From NCBI GenBank assembly GCA_036338025.1, contig JAYZDB010000295.1:1-10296 (forward strand): a stretch of 10,296 bases of DNA, given 5' to 3'. Within the stretch, counting starts at the first letter, position 1. Each line of letters begins with the position of its first letter. This DNA comes from JAYZDB01 sp036338025 (lineage in GTDB: Bacteria > Planctomycetota > UBA1135 > UBA2386). This document shows positions 6,704 to 10,296 of this stretch, one piece after another. Under the pieces are notes generated by a model. It ran no database searches, was not told where the DNA came from, and saw only the letters and a program-made list of their open reading frames with translations. The translations under genes and the position numbers were made by a program.

Positions 6704-8638
6704 ATGAACATCCTGTGCTACTCGACATTGCTCGTCCTCCTTGCGCTGCAGGCGTCTGGGTCGTCGCAGGACAAGCCGAAGTTCTACAAGGGTCGGCAGG
6801 TTGCCCAGACCATGCACTACATGGGTGCCCCGTGGTTGGTACGCGAATCACGCCAGCGTCAGGAGGACTGCACGACCCTGTTGCGGGTGCTCGATGTCAA
6901 GCCGGGCCAGGTTGTTTGCGACATGGGTTGTGGCAACGGTTTCTACGCTCTGCCGATGGCCGAAAAAGTCGGTCCCAAGGGCAAGGTGATCGCAGTCGAC
7001 ATCCAAAAACAGATGCTCTCGCTGCTCAAGTTGCGGGCGGAGAAGGAGGGCCTTGGGGATCGGATCGAACTGGTCCTGGGCACGGTCTCCGACCCCAGGC
7101 TGCCGGCCAATTCCGTGGATCTGATCCTGCTCGTTGATGTCTACCACGAGTTCTCACATCCCGAAGAGATGTTGGCAGCGATGCGTCGGAGTCTGCGCCC
7201 TGGCGGGCGTATCGCGCTGGTCGAGTTCCGCACCGAGGACCCCAATGTGCCGATCAAGCGTCTGCACAAGATGAGCAAGCGGCAGATGTTGCGTGAGTTG
7301 GTCTCGAACGGCTTCAGGCTGGTGGATCAATTCGACGGGTTGCCTTGGCAACATGTGATGTTCTTCGAACGGCAACGCGCCGATGCTGACAAGCTGGATG
7401 TCGCGGTCCGCAACGGATTGGGCCGTGCGACGGACTTCCTGCGTTCGATTGCGGTCCATGGCGGCTACGCCGGCATCTACTCCCTCGATCTGAAGCAGCG
7501 TTATGGTGAGGCCTTGTACGAAAAGGCGACCCCCGACGAGATCTGGATCCAGCCGCCGGGTACGCCGAGTGTTGCGGAGGTCATGCTGCGGGCGTTCCGG
7601 CTGACCGGCGAGGATCGCTATTTCCGGGGCGCGTGGGACGCTGGCCTGGCCTTGGCCTGGGGGCAACGCGAGTCAGGTGGCTGGGATCATCGAGCCAACC
7701 TGTCGGCCCTCGATACGAGTGCGCTGTATCCGGAGCGTGGCAGGGGCCGGGGCACCCTGGATGACAACATCAGTCAGGGCGCGCTGACCAGCCTGATCGA
7801 ACTCGACGATGTCATGGAGGCGCGGTGGCTGACCGCGGCGATTCGTCTTGGACTGGACTTTGTGCTCGACAGCCAGTTTGAGAATGGCGCCTGGCCGCAG
7901 TGGTACCCCCTGCGTGGTGGTTACCACGACTACTACACCTTCAACGACAATACGATCAACGACTGCATCCGTGTCGCACACCTGGCGCACGCGCGCTACG
8001 GACGCGAGGATTGTGTGGTGGCTGCCCTGGCCGGTGGTGACTTTGTCCTCGCGTCGCAACTGCCGGCTCCGCAGGGTGGTTGGGCACAGCAGTACTCCCA
8101 CGACCTGCGGCCTGCCAAGGCACGCTCCTTCGAACCGGCAGGAGTTTGCAGCGCGGTGACTGCGCGCAACCTACGGACCCTCTTGGATCTGCACCTTGCG
8201 ACCGGGCAGCCGCGTTTCTTGCGTGCGTTTGCTGCCGCCGACAAGTGGCTGACACGCTCCCAACTCCCCGGAGGTCAATGGGCCAGGTTCTACGAGTTGA
8301 AGACAAACAAGCCGATCTACGGTGATCGTGATGGACGCGTTCATTACGATCTGGCAGAGATCAGCGAGGAGCGACGGAACGGCTACAGTTGGCAGTCGAG
8401 CTACGGAATCGAGGCGGTCCGCCGAGATTACCGGTTGCTCAGCAAGCTTGGCGCGGCCGGTTATCGGGCCCGTCTGGTCCCCACTGAGTCGCTCGCGGAA
8501 CTCCGTCCAGTGGTCAAGAAACTGCTGGCCGAACTCGATTCGAAGGGACGCTGGCTGCGGGATGGTCGGATTCACGTCGGCGATTACGTTCGCAATGCCC
8601 GCCTTCTCTGTGACTTCCTGGCGGTGCCGCGGCATTGA
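6704..8638 (+). CDS. Exported fusion: class I SAM methyltransferase + PL10-type pectate lyase domain
   Basis: The protein has 644 residues from ATG 6704. A hydrophobic leader (1-20, ending 'LLALQASG') precedes a class I methyltransferase domain (about 25-225). That domain has motif I 'CDMGCGNG' (Asp73, Gly75, Gly77, Gly79), the ribose-binding Asp99 in 'VIAVDI', 'LILLVDVYHEFSHP', and 'LRPGGRIALVEFR'. From about 232 to the end it matches the pectic acid lyase (PL10, PF09492-type) alpha/alpha toroid: 'IWIQPPGTPSV', 'GTLDDNISQ', 'GAWPQWYPLRGGY' (395-407), 'FNDN' (413-416), 'PQGGWAQQY' (456-464), 'FEP' (476-478), 'GDRDGRVHYDLAEI' (540-553) and 'ERRNGY' (556-561). PL10 enzymes cleave polygalacturonate by beta-elimination. 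The methyl acceptor is unknown. The leader has no positive charge before its hydrophobic core. An upstream in-frame ATG at 6650 would add an Arg-rich start. Either domain may be non-catalytic. The next gene starts 102 bp downstream. Confidence 0.88.
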   Translation: MNILCYSTLLVLLALQASGSSQDKPKFYKGRQVAQTMHYMGAPWLVRESRQRQEDCTTLLRVLDVKPGQVVCDMGCGNGFYALPMAEKVGPKGKVIAVDIQKQMLSLLKLRAEKEGLGDRIELVLGTVSDPRLPANSVDLILLVDVYHEFSHPEEMLAAMRRSLRPGGRIALVEFRTEDPNVPIKRLHKMSKRQMLRELVSNGFRLVDQFDGLPWQHVMFFERQRADADKLDVAVRNGLGRATDFLRSIAVHGGYAGIYSLDLKQRYGEALYEKATPDEIWIQPPGTPSVAEVMLRAFRLTGEDRYFRGAWDAGLALAWGQRESGGWDHRANLSALDTSALYPERGRGRGTLDDNISQGALTSLIELDDVMEARWLTAAIRLGLDFVLDSQFENGAWPQWYPLRGGYHDYYTFNDNTINDCIRVAHLAHARYGREDCVVAALAGGDFVLASQLPAPQGGWAQQYSHDLRPAKARSFEPAGVCSAVTARNLRTLLDLHLATGQPRFLRAFAAADKWLTRSQLPGGQWARFYELKTNKPIYGDRDGRVHYDLAEISEERRNGYSWQSSYGIEAVRRDYRLLSKLGAAGYRARLVPTESLAELRPVVKKLLAELDSKGRWLRDGRIHVGDYVRNARLLCDFLAVPRH

Positions 8639-8726
8639 GCCGACCCGGGAAAAAACGAGTGGGTTATGACGCATGGCGTGGATTGCGCATCTTGGGTATG
8701 CTGCGCGTTTCACCTGTCAGCGCTTC

Positions 8727-8733
8727 GGAAGAG
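8727..8733 (+). promoter_or_regulatory. Ribosome binding site of the last gene
   Basis: GGAAGAG lies seven bases before ATG 8741. This good Shine-Dalgarno match fixes the start of the last gene, whose frame then stays open to the window edge. Confidence 0.6.
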
Positions 8734-8740
8734 TCAAGTC

Positions 8741-10296
8741 ATGAAACGTATTGTCCTCGGTTTCTCAGCATTGGTCGTGCTCTGCATGCTTCTCCCTGGA
8801 CAGGGTACCTTCAGGGGTGGGTGGCTGCAGGACGACACCCTTGGCTTCAAGGTCAAGGTGCCGAGCAAGTGGCGACAGATCCCCACCAAGCCGGATGAGC
8901 AATGGGTCGTTGGTCTGTTCCAGTCCAAGAAGGAATATGTCAGCCGCGACGGTTGGTCCAGGAAGCTGATGATGCGCGTCATCATGTTCGACAAGAACGC
9001 GCCATCGAAGGAGCGCAAGAAAGAACAGAACCAGGGCGTGGTCGTTTTCGGCCGCAACCTGATGCACCGGAACTTCCGCGACTATGTAAAGCGAACCCAG
9101 GGCGGTGGTGGCTTCTTCTTCAGCGTCGATAAGGAACGCAAGAGCGGCGTGCCTGGGAACATGTACGAGGTCAAGTTCGACAAACTCGCCAACGCCAAGC
9201 GTCGTGTCATCGCCTGGGATTACCAACGTGGAGATCAGAGCTTCGCGGTGGAGTTCGATATCTACGAGGAGCACTACAAGAAGCTCCGTTCGATGATCAA
9301 CCAGGCGCTCAGGAGCTTCAAGTTCATCGCCATGAAGGCCCCGGTGGATGAAGTTTCGGCGTCGGTCAAGATCCCGGGCAAGAGTGCATGGAAGAAGTTG
9401 TCGATGGCGGAGCGCCACAAGCTTCGCAAGGAGCTTGAGGCCCAGCAGGAGCGTCGGTTGCGCCAGAAGTTGCCGGCGGATTGGAAGGTCACCAAGTCCA
9501 AGCACTTTCTCGTCATCAGCCACGCCGACGCCAAGTTCACCAAGTCGGTTGTCACCCTGGCCGAGGCCTGTTTCGGCTGGCTGGACAAGCGGTTTTCTGG
9601 CATCTCAGATGAGTACGTTCGCCGCAGCATTCTGCGGATCTGCCGGGATGCTGACGAATACCGGGGCTACCACACGAGTGGCAGTGGTGGATTTGGCCTC
9701 ATGATCTCGTTTGGGATGTTCAGCCGGGAAGTCTCCGAATTGCAGTTCTACAAGGGTGAGGTGCTGCGCGATTCCTGGGGCTCCCTGATGCGGAACTTGT
9801 TCAGTCACTACATTTCGGACAAGGACGATGACCTGATGGATGATGTGCCGACGTGGGTCCGATCCGGTATCGGCTACTGGCTGAACGGCACCGTGGTCAA
9901 AGGTCGGAAGGTCACGTTTGAACCGACTCTCTATGAGCGCATGGAGTTGGCGAAGCTCAAGAAGAAGGGTGGGTTCCGCAACGGCAGCCTCAAGTCGGTG
10001 CGAGAGTTGATAAACATGACACCGAAACAGGTGGCGGATCTAGACAAGGCAGATGGCGCCGTTGGCTACCAGATGGGGGCACTGGTCCGCTTCCTCGAGG
10101 GGCGTGGCAAGAAGAGCAAGCAGTTTAGAGGGAAGGACTTCTTGATTGAATACTGCCGAGCCTCGAGTGCGGCCGAACAGGAATACGTGAAGAAGCACCC
10201 TGGTTCTGGCTCCCGCACTGTCAAGGCGGCTTCCACCGAGGAAGAAGAAGAACAACAGGCAGCTCGGCAGCGTGAGAGGAGTGAACAGTATTCACG
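8741..10296 (+). CDS. Secreted protein with peptidase-MA/DUF1570-like domain lacking the zinc motif (3' truncated)
   Basis: The frame is open from ATG 8741 to the window edge (518 residues seen, no stop). A signal peptide ('MKRIVLGFSALVVLCMLLPG') is followed by a PsbP/DcrB-like region (about 27-195, 'TLGFKVKVPSKWRQIP'). A charged helical linker (about 215-245) comes next, then a domain (about 249-440) laid out like planctomycete DUF1570/peptidase-MA proteins ('SKHFLVISHADAKFTKSVVTLAE'). In active members HExxH is followed by 'PxWLxEGLA'. Here the equivalent segments read 'NLFSH' (352-356) and 'PTWVRSGIGYW' (371-381). The first His, the catalytic Glu and the third-ligand Glu are replaced by Asn, Leu and Ser, and only the last His remains. 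The protein is therefore likely non-catalytic, with a scaffold or binding role. The C-terminal part turns acidic (five Glu in a row near residue 495), then Gln/Arg-rich. The family assignment rests on layout and is moderately sure. Confidence 0.75.
   Translation, partial: MKRIVLGFSALVVLCMLLPGQGTFRGGWLQDDTLGFKVKVPSKWRQIPTKPDEQWVVGLFQSKKEYVSRDGWSRKLMMRVIMFDKNAPSKERKKEQNQGVVVFGRNLMHRNFRDYVKRTQGGGGFFFSVDKERKSGVPGNMYEVKFDKLANAKRRVIAWDYQRGDQSFAVEFDIYEEHYKKLRSMINQALRSFKFIAMKAPVDEVSASVKIPGKSAWKKLSMAERHKLRKELEAQQERRLRQKLPADWKVTKSKHFLVISHADAKFTKSVVTLAEACFGWLDKRFSGISDEYVRRSILRICRDADEYRGYHTSGSGGFGLMISFGMFSREVSELQFYKGEVLRDSWGSLMRNLFSHYISDKDDDLMDDVPTWVRSGIGYWLNGTVVKGRKVTFEPTLYERMELAKLKKKGGFRNGSLKSVRELINMTPKQVADLDKADGAVGYQMGALVRFLEGRGKKSKQFRGKDFLIEYCRASSAAEQEYVKKHPGSGSRTVKAASTEEEEEQQAARQRERSEQYS

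Noticed and set aside
8683..8702. TTGCGC and TATGCT as a promoter before the last gene
   Set aside because: The spacing between the two boxes is only 8 bases, far from the usual 16-18. No other -35 fits.
8765..9523. Minus-strand open frame of 252 codons opposite the last gene
   Set aside because: The + strand frame there has a signal peptide, a good ribosome binding site and a continuous frame to the window edge. The antisense product has no recognisable domain.
1..10296. CRISPR array, tRNA/rRNA, transposon ends, defence or phage genes
   Set aside because: I searched by eye on both strands and saw no regular repeats, cloverleaf, terminal inverted repeats or transposase, nuclease-helicase or phage proteins beyond the housekeeping-type exonuclease.

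Overview
The window is a GC-rich bacterial segment in which all seven supported genes lie on the + strand. The gene content suggests a member of the Planctomycetota or a close PVC relative. The reasons are a signal-peptide-bearing class I methyltransferase of a type I associate with planctomycetes, a pectic-acid-lyase (PL10-like) toroid, and a large secreted protein with an N-terminal 'PsbP/DcrB-like' region followed by a DUF1570/peptidase-MA-like domain. This assignment is inferred from protein types, not from a marker gene.

Left part (1-3843), intracellular genes. The window opens in the 3' end of an oxidoreductase with a C-terminal BFD-type [2Fe-2S] domain. A short cytosolic BtuF-fold protein ('helical backbone metal receptor') follows and overlaps it by four bases (GTGA). 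After a 58-bp spacer with an AT-rich palindromic element comes proS, a complete bacterial prolyl-tRNA synthetase with the YbaK-like editing insertion. Fourteen bases later is a stand-alone 5'-3' exonuclease of the Pol I N-domain/FEN family. The exonuclease probably shares a transcript with proS.

Middle and right part (4099-10296), export-directed genes. A 255-bp gap without a convincing gene separates the two halves. Then come three large proteins with N-terminal signal sequences. The first is an M28 metallopeptidase carrying a TolB/PD40-like propeller and a C-terminal fibronectin-III-like domain. The second is a fusion of a SAM-dependent methyltransferase to a PL10-type pectate lyase domain. 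The third is a protein, cut by the window edge, whose peptidase-MA-like domain seems to have lost the HExxH zinc motif. The three are spaced 85 and 102 bp apart and could be co-expressed, but no shared pathway is proven.

The most unusual items are the exported methyltransferase/pectate-lyase fusion and the apparent pseudo-gluzincin after it. I saw no rRNA, tRNA, CRISPR array, insertion sequence, integrase or phage gene, and no sign of a defence system.
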